Positions 20,257-29,732 of a stretch of 64,000 nt of DNA are shown in pieces (position 1 is the first letter of the stretch; the number at the start of each line of letters is the position of its first letter). The translations under genes were made by a program, and so were the position numbers. This stretch comes from Erysipelotrichaceae bacterium. Its GTDB lineage: Bacteria > Bacillota_I > Bacilli_A > Erysipelotrichales > Erysipelotrichaceae. The stretch covers positions 62,001-126,000 of the forward strand of contig JARKSP010000008.1 in the NCBI GenBank assembly GCA_029974225.1, in the 5' to 3' direction. The notes under the pieces were generated by a model, which worked only from the letters and a program-made list of their open reading frames with translations, ran no database searches and was not told the DNA's origin.

Positions 20257-21661
20257 TTTTTACTTTTCCTCCTGTTCCGCCAACGGTAATCTCGCTTATT
20301 CTGATTGTCGGCTGACCGACATCAGCTGGAATATAGCCTGATTTTGAGCCACATGTTCCCTGTTCTCTTCTCAGATCATTTCCGACCATATCGACATGCA
20401 ACAGGACTTCCTTTCCTGAACCGATCAGGGTAGCGCCCCTGACCGGGTGAATTATCTTGCCATCTTTAATCAGATAAGCCTCATTGACCGCAAAGTTAAA
20501 TTCACCTGTTGCTGGAGTGACACTTCCTCCGCCCATGTTTTTGGCATAAATTCCATATCTGGTGCTGGCAATAATTTCCTCTGGCGTCGACTTGCCAGGT
20601 AAAATAAAGGTGTTGCTCATCCTGCTGGTTGGTTCAAATCTGTAAGACTGTCTTCTGGAAGCACCATTGCTTTTTTCGTTCATCCTTCGACTGTTAAAGT
20701 CATCTATCAGATATGAATTTAGAATTCCGTCTTTGATTAGAAGGTTTCTTCGAGTCTTGTTACCCTCATCATCAATATTGCCCGAACCCCAGGCTCCTTC
20801 AATAGTACCATCATCGACAGCACTGACAATACTTGAAGCAATCCTTTCTCCTTTTTTACCCGAGAAAACTGACAGACCTTTGGAAACTGACGTAGCTTCT
20901 AATGAATGACCACAGGCTTCATGAAAGATAACTCCACCAAAACCATTACCGATAACAACCGGCATTTTCCCTGATGGACAGTCTTTGGCTGAAAGCATTG
21001 TCACGGCTGAAGCAGCAACCTGTTTTGCCTCTAGATTTAAATCCGTTTCTTTTATGAAGTATTCCATTCCTTTTTGAGCCCCTTTTGCGGTTCTGAATGT
21101 TTCAATTTTTCCCTCTTTTGCGGCAACTGCTAATAACGATGCTATCCCTCTGCTGCGATAATCCGTCAGATGCCTGCCGTCAGTGTTATAGATTTCAACC
21201 TTCTTATTACTATAGGCAAAATTAGCTGTCGTTCTGACTACTGACTCATCATAGTTTTTCATCACTTTAGAGGCTTCCTTGAGCATTTCCACAATCTTTT
21301 CTCTTGGATAACTTTCATAGGGAATCTTGGGCTGATTTTTCTTTTTCTGTCTGACCTTTTTAATTGTTTTAACTTCTATTTTTCTTGTTTCAGAAAACGA
21401 GACTGCTAAATCCCTGGCTAACTTCTTTAGGCCTTTGCTTGTCAGATCATTGGTATAGCCATAAACACTTTGCAGTCCATTAAACAATCTGATTCCGGCT
21501 CCATAGCTTAAAACGTCATGAATAGTTTCAACTTTGCCATTATCAACACTGATAGTTGCATGACTATCTTCTTCTAAATATATCTCAGCAAAGTCTGCTC
21601 CTGTTTCGGTAGCGATATTTAGAATCTCTATTGCCAGTTTCTTCAAAATCATATCCAACAC
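20249..21661 (-). CDS. tldD: TldD metalloprotease subunit
   Basis: 470 aa; FHEACGHSLEA (HExxxH) metal-binding motif, GGGSVTPATGEFNFAVNEAYLI. Confidence 0.93.
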   Translation of the reverse strand: MLDMILKKLAIEILNIATETGADFAEIYLEEDSHATISVDNGKVETIHDVLSYGAGIRLFNGLQSVYGYTNDLTSKGLKKLARDLAVSFSETRKIEVKTIKKVRQKKKNQPKIPYESYPREKIVEMLKEASKVMKNYDESVVRTTANFAYSNKKVEIYNTDGRHLTDYRSRGIASLLAVAAKEGKIETFRTAKGAQKGMEYFIKETDLNLEAKQVAASAVTMLSAKDCPSGKMPVVIGNGFGGVIFHEACGHSLEATSVSKGLSVFSGKKGERIASSIVSAVDDGTIEGAWGSGNIDDEGNKTRRNLLIKDGILNSYLIDDFNSRRMNEKSNGASRRQSYRFEPTSRMSNTFILPGKSTPEEIIASTRYGIYAKNMGGGSVTPATGEFNFAVNEAYLIKDGKIIHPVRGATLIGSGKEVLLHVDMVGNDLRREQGTCGSKSGYIPADVGQPTIRISEITVGGTGGKVKNG

Positions 21662-21696
21662 ACTCCTGTCTGTTTATTATACTCCGATAAAAAAAG

Positions 21697-21735
21697 AATG
21701 TCATAAAAATCGGGTCTTTTTTGACCCGATTTTCA
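21697..21735 (-). terminator. Intrinsic terminator after phosphoglucomutase orientation or bidirectional
   Basis: AAAATCGGGTC-ttttt-GACCCGATTTT hairpin flanked by A/T runs; 3' end lies by the stop of the downstream gene at 21736. Confidence 0.6.
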
Positions 21736-23424
21736 TTATTTAGTGACTTCTTCGATTGACTTGAAGTATTTATCCTTCTTAGTCTCTACATCTTTCTGGT
21801 TTTCGCCTTTGATACAGTAATAGAATTTACACTTTGGTTCAGTTCCTGAAGGCCTTATCGCAATCCAAGAACCATCTTCCATAAAGTATTTTAGAACATC
21901 ACTTCTGTCAAAACCTACGATATCGCTTTCTACACCGTTTTCGATAGATTTGGCTGTTCTGAAATCCTGATACTTAGCAACTTTATATCCGCCCAGTTCT
22001 GCTGGAACATCAGCTCTTAAATCAGCTAATAACTTCTTAAGTTTTTCGGCTCCATCAGCTCCCGTCAAAGTGATTGACTGGATAGTCTCTAAGTAGGTTC
22101 CATACTTATCATAAAGCTGTTTTAAAACATCAAGCAAAGTTAAGCCTTTTTTCTTATAGTAGTTTGCACACTCCGCCAGCATCAGGCATGACTGGTTAGC
22201 ATCTTTATCTCGGACAAATTCTTTAACCAGATAGCCATAGCTTTCTTCATAGCCAAAGACAAAGTCTTTCTCCTTACTGATTCTGTAGCCTTCAATCTTA
22301 TCACCGATATATTTAAAGCCTGTTAATGTTTTTTCAGTTTCTACACCATATTCTCTAGCGATAATTTCGCCCAAATCAGAAGTGACAACCGTATTGAACA
22401 TTACTGGATTTTCTGGCATCAGGCCTTTTTCACGCATTTGAGAGAAGATGTATTCGATTAATACTGAACCGGTCTGATTTCCAGTCATTAAAGTATAATC
22501 CTTGCCATCCTTTACTGCTACACCCAGTCTGTCTCCATCAGGGTCAGTAGCCAGCACAATATCCGCGTCTACTTTTCTAGCATATTCAAGAGCCAGGATA
22601 TATGCGTCTGGATCTTCTGGATTTGGAACTAAAGTGTTTGAGAAGGCAGGGTCAGGTGTACATTGCTCTTCAACATATACCGTGTCATAGCCAACCTTAT
22701 CAAATAATGCTTTAACCGGCATCAGACTTGTGCCATGCTGAGGAGTATAGACAACCTTGAAATTATCTTTAGGTAAATCTGGATTTAACTGAATCTTCAG
22801 TACTCTCTCTAAATAAGCAACGTCAACTTCTTTACCGATATAATTGATCAGTTTTTCCTGCTCAGCAGTCAGTTTTGGCGCTTCAATGAAATCATCACCC
22901 AGCTTACCGATTTCTTCAATCACTCCTTCAATCAGTTCCGGAATCAGCTGACAGCCGTTTTTGTCATATACTTTATATCCGTTATATTCTTTAGGGTTGT
23001 GCGAAGCAGTAATCATAATACCGCCATCACAATTCAAGTGTCTAACAGTAAAACTCAGTTGCGGAGTAGTTCTTAAAGTTTTGTAAACATAAGATTTAAT
23101 ACCTTTTGCTGCCATAATTCTAGCTGACTCCATCGCAAATTCGGTAGATTTGTATCTGTTATCATAAGCAATAGCTATTGAAACTTCGCCTCCTTTTCGG
23201 TTTAGGTAATTAGCGAAACCCACTGTTGCTTTTCTGACAGTATAAACGTTCAGTCTGTTTGTGCCAGCGCCCAGAACATTACGCATTCCTGCCGTACCAA
23301 ATTCAGCATCCTTATAGAAAGCGTCCTTTTTCTGTGCTGGAGTCATATTTTCCAACTCTCGCTTTAAATCTTCATCCATATAAGGATGGTTCAACCATTT
23401 TAAATACTTTTTTTCTACATTCAT
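21736..23424 (-). CDS. pgcA: Phospho-sugar mutase (phosphoglucomutase)
   Basis: 562 aa; ITASHNPKEYNGYK, ATDPDGDRLG, IRPSGTEPKCKFYY. Confidence 0.93.
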   Translation of the reverse strand: MNVEKKYLKWLNHPYMDEDLKRELENMTPAQKKDAFYKDAEFGTAGMRNVLGAGTNRLNVYTVRKATVGFANYLNRKGGEVSIAIAYDNRYKSTEFAMESARIMAAKGIKSYVYKTLRTTPQLSFTVRHLNCDGGIMITASHNPKEYNGYKVYDKNGCQLIPELIEGVIEEIGKLGDDFIEAPKLTAEQEKLINYIGKEVDVAYLERVLKIQLNPDLPKDNFKVVYTPQHGTSLMPVKALFDKVGYDTVYVEEQCTPDPAFSNTLVPNPEDPDAYILALEYARKVDADIVLATDPDGDRLGVAVKDGKDYTLMTGNQTGSVLIEYIFSQMREKGLMPENPVMFNTVVTSDLGEIIAREYGVETEKTLTGFKYIGDKIEGYRISKEKDFVFGYEESYGYLVKEFVRDKDANQSCLMLAECANYYKKKGLTLLDVLKQLYDKYGTYLETIQSITLTGADGAEKLKKLLADLRADVPAELGGYKVAKYQDFRTAKSIENGVESDIVGFDRSDVLKYFMEDGSWIAIRPSGTEPKCKFYYCIKGENQKDVETKKDKYFKSIEEVTK

Positions 23425-23483
23425 ATTATTTCTCCTAATTTCAAAAAGAGGGAAAGCGTATCCTTCCCCACTGATTTTCTTAA

Positions 23484-23750
23484 TTATCCGATAACTTTTT
23501 GTGCCTTTAATGTTTCAACAATCGTATTGATGCAATCTTCTTCACCTTCACCGTCACAGGTAACTACGATTTCAGACTGAGTAGGGATACCTAAAGACAT
23601 AACACCCATTATTGACTTCATGTCAACTGAACGTCCTTTGTATGAAATTGTAACTTTACATTTGCATTTGCTAGCTGCATTTACTGCAACCGTTGCTGGA
23701 CGTGCATGTAGTCCTACTGGATCGGTAACTAAAACTTTAACTTCTGTCAT
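23484..23750 (-). CDS. ptsH: Phosphocarrier protein HPr
   Basis: 88 aa; DPVGLHARPATVAV and KSIMGVMSLG motifs. Confidence 0.97.
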   Translation of the reverse strand: MTEVKVLVTDPVGLHARPATVAVNAASKCKCKVTISYKGRSVDMKSIMGVMSLGIPTQSEIVVTCDGEGEEDCINTIVETLKAQKVIG

Positions 23751-23860
23751 ATTATTAAACCTCCTTGTTAAATTAATATTTTATACAATCTACAATGATT
23801 TTATTATATTTTGAAAGGGTTTTCAAGAACAAAATGACAAGATATTATTTATCTTATCAA

Positions 23861-25021
23861 TTATCCCCGTTTTTTCTTTTCTCTGACATAAAAATAGGTA
23901 AATAACAGCGCCAACAGGGCAAAACAGCCTATCGTATGCAAGGCAATATTAATATTAAAGCTGTCTTCCAGGATTCCAGTCATCAGTGGAGCTATTAAAG
24001 CACTCACTGAAGAATAGATCGCCAGCCCAACCTGCTGACCGCTACTTTTCAAACTGGCTGGTGATTCATTATCAATCAGCTGCTTTGAAACCACATGCAT
24101 AATTGGAAAACAGGTCAGTTGCAGTAAAGAAATAATTAAAACCTGTGGCACGCTTACTGAAAAACCATACAGCAGGAATCTGATGCCATATGAAATGATT
24201 GATATTATTAACAGCGGAATAGCTCCAAACTTCTTAACCGCTTTACCGCCATAAAAGAATAGCGGCAATTCAATTATCCCTGTTATCATCCAATAATAGC
24301 TTATCTGAGCATTTGTAGCCTTTAAAGAGTCCAGCTTGCTTATGATGGTATAGTCTAAGGCTGTCTGCATCATATAAATGCTAAGCATCACTAAAATCAT
24401 GTAAACATAACCTTTATTTTCAAAAAGTTTTCCAACTGATTTTAATTCTATTTTTTCTTGAGTTTCCTTGATGGCATCATCCATTTTTAAATTTATGATA
24501 ATTAAAATAAAATTTATAAAGGAAAAAGCTGCTCCAAGATAAATATATCCTAGGTTATCAATAACGATTGCTGTAAGCCAGGAACCAATCACCCAGCCTA
24601 TTGAACCAAAAGCTCGGATAGCCCCATAGTTTGTTTTGCAGTATTCCCCGCTTTCCAAGACCCACGAATCCAGCAAACCCATACTGACTCTAAACATTAC
24701 AGCATTTAGAGACACCAGGATAAAGTGCACATAGAAATTGTAGGAATTATAGCTATATAGTGCTGACACCAATACTGAATAAATGATGTAACCATAAATT
24801 ACGTATCTTCTGATGGTCTTGTTTTTGTCACATAAATATCCCACTATAAATTGGAAAAACATTGATAACAAGGCTCCAAAAGAAACCATTATGCTTCTCT
24901 GTGTCGCTGTATACCCTATTGTAATTAAATATGATATCAGCATACAATAGCCTAACCCTTCGGCAATATAAGCCAGCAGGTTAGTTATCGCAAACATTAT
25001 TATTTTTTTTCGGTCGTTCAT
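23861..25021 (-). CDS. MFS transporter (LacY-like/MFS_1-like)
   Basis: 386 aa with about 12 hydrophobic segments; GAIRAFGSIGWVIGSW. Confidence 0.85.
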   Translation of the reverse strand: MNDRKKIIMFAITNLLAYIAEGLGYCMLISYLITIGYTATQRSIMVSFGALLSMFFQFIVGYLCDKNKTIRRYVIYGYIIYSVLVSALYSYNSYNFYVHFILVSLNAVMFRVSMGLLDSWVLESGEYCKTNYGAIRAFGSIGWVIGSWLTAIVIDNLGYIYLGAAFSFINFILIIINLKMDDAIKETQEKIELKSVGKLFENKGYVYMILVMLSIYMMQTALDYTIISKLDSLKATNAQISYYWMITGIIELPLFFYGGKAVKKFGAIPLLIISIISYGIRFLLYGFSVSVPQVLIISLLQLTCFPIMHVVSKQLIDNESPASLKSSGQQVGLAIYSSVSALIAPLMTGILEDSFNINIALHTIGCFALLALLFTYFYVREKKKRG

Positions 25022-25088
25022 TCACCTCACCTCTTTATTTAATTGTATCACATTGAAAATTATTATATACTATTTGTGGTGATTAAAT

Positions 25089-26351
25089 ATGGAAGAAGTC
25101 ATTAAGATTAAGGGAGGAAAACTGCTTAACGGAACCATCAGAGTTTCTGGTGCTAAAAATGCGACGGTAGCACTGATACCGGCTGCTGTTTTAGCCTACG
25201 GAAAGGTTAAGATTGTAGGCATTCCAAATATCTCAGATGTCAACAGTTTAAAGGACATTCTGGAATATATGGATGTCAAAGTAACTACCCCAAATGTCGA
25301 TGAAATAGTGATTGACACAACAAATATGGAAAATAAGCCTCTGGTAATTGATGCTGTCAGTAAACTGAGAGCTTCTTATTATTTTATGGGAGCCTTATTA
25401 GGCAAATATAAGCACGTAGTAATAAGAATGCCTGGCGGCTGCAACCTCGGCCCTAGACCTATTGATCTGCATATCAAGGGTTTTGAAGCTTTAGGGGCTA
25501 AAATTGAATATGATAATGGCAACTATATTCTTACTGCTGATGAGCTGACCGGTGCCAACATCTACTTAGACTTCGCTTCTGTTGGAGCTACAATCAACAT
25601 CCTGATGGCGGCGGTTTACGCCAAGGGTAGAACTCTGATAGAAAACGCTGCCAGAGAACCTGAAATCATTGACTGTATCAACCTGTTAAATAAAATGGGG
25701 GCCAGAATTAGAGGCGGGGGAACAAGTACCATCGTAATTGATGGTGTTGAAAAACTGGACGGTTGTTTCCATGAAATTATTCCCGACAGAATTGAAGCTG
25801 GAACCTATATCATTTTAGCAGCCGCGATGGGAGAGCATGTCATTATTGAAAACGTTATCCCTTATCATCTGGATTCTCTGCTTTCTAAACTGAAAGAAAT
25901 TGGTGTCAATATCACCTTCTCATTCGATCAGGTTGAGATTTACAAAACTGATACCCCATATGAATGTACAAATGTCAAAACTATGCCTTTTCCTGGTTAT
26001 GCTACTGACCTGCAGGCTCCCTTAACAGCTCTATTGACCCAGGCTATAGGCAACAGTAAAATCACCGAAACAATTTATTCGGAAAGGTTTAAACACTGTC
26101 AGGAACTGAATAAAATGGGCGCCAACATTATTTTAGGACCAGCTTCAGCAACCGTTGTCGGACCAACAAAACTTACAGGCGGTAACGTTAAAGCTACTGA
26201 CTTAAGATGTGGAGCAGCTCTGGTAGTTGCCGGATTAATTGCTGAAGGCACTACTACCATCCATGATATCTACCATATTGATCGTGGTTATGAAGATATT
26301 GTTGCCAAACTATCAGCTTTAGGCGCTGATATTTATCGTGAAAACATTTAG
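25089..26351 (+). CDS. murA: UDP-N-acetylglucosamine 1-carboxyvinyltransferase
   Basis: 420 aa; GAKNATVALIPAAVLA, MPGGCNLGPRPIDLH, DLRCGAALVVAGL. Confidence 0.96.
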   Translation: MEEVIKIKGGKLLNGTIRVSGAKNATVALIPAAVLAYGKVKIVGIPNISDVNSLKDILEYMDVKVTTPNVDEIVIDTTNMENKPLVIDAVSKLRASYYFMGALLGKYKHVVIRMPGGCNLGPRPIDLHIKGFEALGAKIEYDNGNYILTADELTGANIYLDFASVGATINILMAAVYAKGRTLIENAAREPEIIDCINLLNKMGARIRGGGTSTIVIDGVEKLDGCFHEIIPDRIEAGTYIILAAAMGEHVIIENVIPYHLDSLLSKLKEIGVNITFSFDQVEIYKTDTPYECTNVKTMPFPGYATDLQAPLTALLTQAIGNSKITETIYSERFKHCQELNKMGANIILGPASATVVGPTKLTGGNVKATDLRCGAALVVAGLIAEGTTTIHDIYHIDRGYEDIVAKLSALGADIYRENI

Positions 26352-26390
26352 TAATTGCCTATTTTTAATAGAAAAATGACAATTAAAGTA

Positions 26391-26419
26391 TTGAAAAAGA
26401 GTATTAACTGTGTTAGTAT
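26391..26419 (+). promoter_or_regulatory. Sigma-A-like promoter for rpmE (TTGAAA-N17-TAGTAT)
   Basis: -35 26391-26396, -10 26414-26419, upstream of rpmE. Confidence 0.6.
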
Positions 26420-26432
26420 ATTTAAGCACTTA

Positions 26433-26457
26433 CTTTGGATTCGCAGGTAATCCAAGG
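26433..26457 (+). promoter_or_regulatory. Leader hairpin upstream of rpmE; candidate L31 autoregulatory leader
   Basis: CTTTGGATT-CGCAGGT-AATCCAAGG stem-loop just upstream of AAGGAG and the rpmE start. Confidence 0.45.
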
Positions 26458-26474
26458 CGAAAGGAGATTGTATT

Positions 26475-26681
26475 ATGAAAAAGGATATTCATCCAAAAAC
26501 TTATCAGATAACTGTTACTTGTGCTTCTTGCGGAACAGAATTTTCAACTCACTCTACAAAAAAAGATATTAAAGTTGACACTTGTTCAAACTGTCACCCG
26601 TTCTATACCGGTAGACAACGTTTCCAGGCTGCTGCAGGACGTATTGAACAATTCAATAAAAAATACGGCATCAAGGAATAG
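26475..26681 (+). CDS. rpmE: 50S ribosomal protein L31
   Basis: 68 aa; MKKDIHPKTYQITVTCASCGTEFSTHST...DTCSNCHPFYTGRQRF. Confidence 0.97.
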   Translation: MKKDIHPKTYQITVTCASCGTEFSTHSTKKDIKVDTCSNCHPFYTGRQRFQAAAGRIEQFNKKYGIKE

Positions 26682-26776
26682 ATTAAAGAAAATAAAAGAA
26701 GTCTGTTAGTATAGACTTTTTTTATTTTAAGGGGAATGTTTGTTATAATGTAATTAGTATATTTTGGAGATAAGTT

Positions 26777-27724
26777 ATGATAAAAAAACCTATTAATGTA
26801 ATCTTGGACGGCGATCCGGGACATGATGATGCCATTGCCTGGGTTGTCGCTAAAGCCAGTTCTGATTTCAATATTTTAGCCTGTACTGCTGTCAATGGTA
26901 ACTGCAGTGCTGCTAAAGCGGCTTTCAACTCACAGCGTGTCTGCGCACTTATTGATTTGGATGTGCCGATTGCCAAAGGACAGGATAAACCTCTGGTTAT
27001 CGAATCACTGAAAGCACCCACCAACATTCATGGGGAAAGCGGTCTGGATGGACCGGAGTTACCGATGCCAAAAAGGGAACTGGAAGATCTGACAGCTGTT
27101 GAGCTGATGATTAAAATTCTGGAAGAAACTGAAGAAAAAGTCACTATTGTTGCTACTGGTCCGTTGACCAATGTCGGGGCTCTTTTACTGGTAAGACCAG
27201 ACTTAAAGGAAAAAATCGAGCAGATCTCTATTATGGGTGGCGGCATCAAATACGGAAACTGGACCGCTGCCGCTGAATTCAATATCTTAATTGATCCCGA
27301 CTCTGCCGATATTGTTTTTAGAAGCGGATTGCCAATACTGATGGCCGGATTGGATGTTACTGAAAAAGCTCTGGTCACTCCTAAGGATGTCGAAGAAATA
27401 AAGAAAATCAATAACCCTGTAGCTGATATTGTCTGGCAATGGCTGGAATTCTTTTATAGGTTCCATGTTTCAATTGGTTATCCTGGAGCACCGATTCATG
27501 ATTTATGTGCTGTGCTGGTACTTAATCATCCAGAAATATTTGATTTACAGGAAATGTATGTTGAAGTAGAAACCGCCAGTGAATACTGTAAAGGTGCCAC
27601 CATCGGAGATATCAACAACATCACCGGAAAAAAACCAAATGCGACAGTACAGATGGATGTGGACAGAGAAAAATTTGTTGAATACATGATTGAAGCTATT
27701 AAATGCTACAGCGAGGATAATTAA
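26777..27724 (+). CDS. Inosine-uridine preferring nucleoside hydrolase family protein
   Basis: 315 aa; VILDGDPGHDDAIAW, ATGPLTNVGALL, AEFNILIDPDSADIV. Confidence 0.94.
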   Translation: MIKKPINVILDGDPGHDDAIAWVVAKASSDFNILACTAVNGNCSAAKAAFNSQRVCALIDLDVPIAKGQDKPLVIESLKAPTNIHGESGLDGPELPMPKRELEDLTAVELMIKILEETEEKVTIVATGPLTNVGALLLVRPDLKEKIEQISIMGGGIKYGNWTAAAEFNILIDPDSADIVFRSGLPILMAGLDVTEKALVTPKDVEEIKKINNPVADIVWQWLEFFYRFHVSIGYPGAPIHDLCAVLVLNHPEIFDLQEMYVEVETASEYCKGATIGDINNITGKKPNATVQMDVDREKFVEYMIEAIKCYSEDN

Positions 27725-27726
27725 TT

Positions 27727-28287
27727 ATGAAGAAAGTTTTGTTAAGTTTAGAAGAATCAAAAGATAACCAGCAGCTTTTATCACTGATTAAGAAACAGTC
27801 TGATATTCAGCTTGTCGATCTCGCTGAAATTAAAGATGATAAATTTACAGTAATTGTTAATGGTCCTCTGACTCAGCTGGCTGACATTCTGATGACCAGA
27901 TACAAACTCATAAGCCAGATTGAAGAAGTTTTGTTTGTCGGAGGAACAGATGCCTATGGCGATGTTACGCCAGTGGCGGAAAAAAATGTTTATGCTGATG
28001 TCTTCAGCGCTCAACAGGTCTTCCTATCAACTGTAAAAATTGTAATGTTTGGTCTAAATGTCACTGAAGATTTGCAAAACAGAGCCTTGGCTCCACTTGT
28101 CTATTTAAAGGAGCCATCAGTATTTGTTAAAGAACAATGTGGCATCTATGTTGAAACCAAAGGTAAAGTTACCTATGGAAAAACTGTTACTGATGTTTAT
28201 TCAGATTTCCAGTTTGAAGATCATCATTGTGAAATTATCTTAGATATTGATATTGAAAAATACAACAGTATTATTAAAACCTTATAA
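27727..28287 (+). CDS. Truncated/degenerate nucleoside hydrolase-like protein
   Basis: 186 aa; VNGPLTQLADIL, LFVGGTDAYGDVTPVAEKNVYADVFSAQQV, MFGLNVTED align with the upstream gene but no DxDxxxDD motif. Confidence 0.75.
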   Translation: MKKVLLSLEESKDNQQLLSLIKKQSDIQLVDLAEIKDDKFTVIVNGPLTQLADILMTRYKLISQIEEVLFVGGTDAYGDVTPVAEKNVYADVFSAQQVFLSTVKIVMFGLNVTEDLQNRALAPLVYLKEPSVFVKEQCGIYVETKGKVTYGKTVTDVYSDFQFEDHHCEIILDIDIEKYNSIIKTL

Positions 28288-28295
28288 TTAAACAC

Positions 28296-28321
28296 AAAAG
28301 AGGCGCGTGCCTCTTTTTTTA
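28296..28321 (+). terminator. Intrinsic terminator of nucleoside hydrolase pair
   Basis: AGAGGC-gcgt-GCCTCT followed by T-run. Confidence 0.88.
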
Positions 28322-28415
28322 CGTTTATCTGATTTGTCCAATGAAACTTTTTTGACTTTTAGTCTTCAAAGATTATATCCTAAAAATCTATGCTTTATGT
28401 TAGAATATACGCTAT

Positions 28416-28679
28416 ATGAAACAGATTTTCTATATTTATTTTCTTATCATAAATATTGTGACTTTTGCGGTATTTGCCTTTGATAAGTTTTCCGCTATAA
28501 AAAAGGGTCCAAGAATAAGAGAAAAAACACTTTTCGGGTTAATCATTATTGGAGGTTCACTTGGCGGTTTACTTTCAATGTCTTTTTTCAGGCATAAAAC
28601 CCAAAAGATTTATTTTACCGTAGGCGTTTTATTAATTATGACGATACAGGCAGCTCTTATTTGCTATCTCTTTGACTAA
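28416..28679 (+). CDS. DUF1294 family small membrane protein
   Basis: 87 aa; FAFDKFSAIKKGPRIREKTLFGLIIIGGSLGGLLSMSFFRHKTQKIYF. Confidence 0.85.
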   Translation: MKQIFYIYFLIINIVTFAVFAFDKFSAIKKGPRIREKTLFGLIIIGGSLGGLLSMSFFRHKTQKIYFTVGVLLIMTIQAALICYLFD

Positions 28680-28692
28680 GATATTGCCTCAA

Positions 28693-29586
28693 CTAGATCT
28701 TAATGACTTCTCTGATAAAGCCCTTAGAAGCAGCCAGTTTTTCAGCAGCTTCTTTTTCATCGATTCCCAGCAGAATCATCACAATAGCAACCTTGCAGCT
28801 GTAATTGCTCTTCTCTAAAGCCTCCGTAGCAACATCTCTATCAGCTCCTGTTGCCTCCATTACAATTCTCTTACATCTTTCAACAAGTTTTTCGTTGGTT
28901 GCCTGAACATCAACCATCAGATTGCCGTAAACCTTGCCAGATTTAATCATCGTGACAGTTGAGATCATATTAAGGATTATTTTCTGACAGGTCCCGGCCT
29001 TTAATCTGGTAGATCCGGTTAATACTTCTGCACCGGCATTTACCTCCACCGGATTTTGGGAATGTTTGGAGATTTCAGTATTGTAATTGCAGCAGACACT
29101 TCCCGTTTTTGCCCCTACCTCTTTGGCATATTCCAATCCGCCAATAACATATGGCGTTCTTCCGCTGGCAGCAATGCCGATGACAATATCCTTTTCTGAC
29201 AGATTGATTTTCTTTAAATCCTCTACTGCCAGCTGCTTTGAATCTTCTGCCGCTCCTATGCCGCTGTCAAAGGCTCTGGCTCCACCGGCAATCAGAGCAA
29301 TAAACTCCTGGTCACAGTTAAAGGTCGGCTTACATTCAACAGCATCCATCAGACCGATCACTCCACTTGTTCCAGCGCCCAGATAAATAATCCTTCCTCC
29401 CTCAGCAATTACTGCAATTGTCTTTTTTATCAGGTTTTCTATTTCGGGCAAGGCTTTATTTATTGTTTCAATAACTTTGCTATCTTCACTATTCATGATT
29501 TCAATGATTTCTTTTACTGATAGCAAATCTAAATTCATCGTCTTTTCATTTCTTATTTCCGTTTTCAGACTGCTGATACTGACCAT
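28693..29586 (-). CDS. murQ: N-acetylmuramic acid 6-phosphate etherase
   Basis: 297 aa; LKTEIRNEKTMNLDLLSV, RIIYLGAGTSGVIGLMDAVECKPTF, IAASGRTPYVIGGLEYA. Confidence 0.94.
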   Translation of the reverse strand: MVSISSLKTEIRNEKTMNLDLLSVKEIIEIMNSEDSKVIETINKALPEIENLIKKTIAVIAEGGRIIYLGAGTSGVIGLMDAVECKPTFNCDQEFIALIAGGARAFDSGIGAAEDSKQLAVEDLKKINLSEKDIVIGIAASGRTPYVIGGLEYAKEVGAKTGSVCCNYNTEISKHSQNPVEVNAGAEVLTGSTRLKAGTCQKIILNMISTVTMIKSGKVYGNLMVDVQATNEKLVERCKRIVMEATGADRDVATEALEKSNYSCKVAIVMILLGIDEKEAAEKLAASKGFIREVIKI

Positions 29587-29732
29587 TTTCTATCCGCCCC
29601 CTTAATTTAATTTTATCATATTCAATATAATCGTTAAATGTTGCCATTTTCCGTTTAGCTTTTTAAAATGTTTATTATTTCCCCTAAATGTGTTAATATT
29701 TTTCGTGTACAATATAGAAAAGAGGTAAAAGC

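Noticed and set aside
26743-27027. 94-aa minus-strand ORF near rpmE/nucleoside hydrolase start
   Set aside because: Antisense to a confidently called gene; no supporting signals.
27028-27411. 127-aa minus-strand ORF antisense to the nucleoside hydrolase
   Set aside because: Lies fully inside a clear family gene; shadow ORF with no RBS or recognisable domain.
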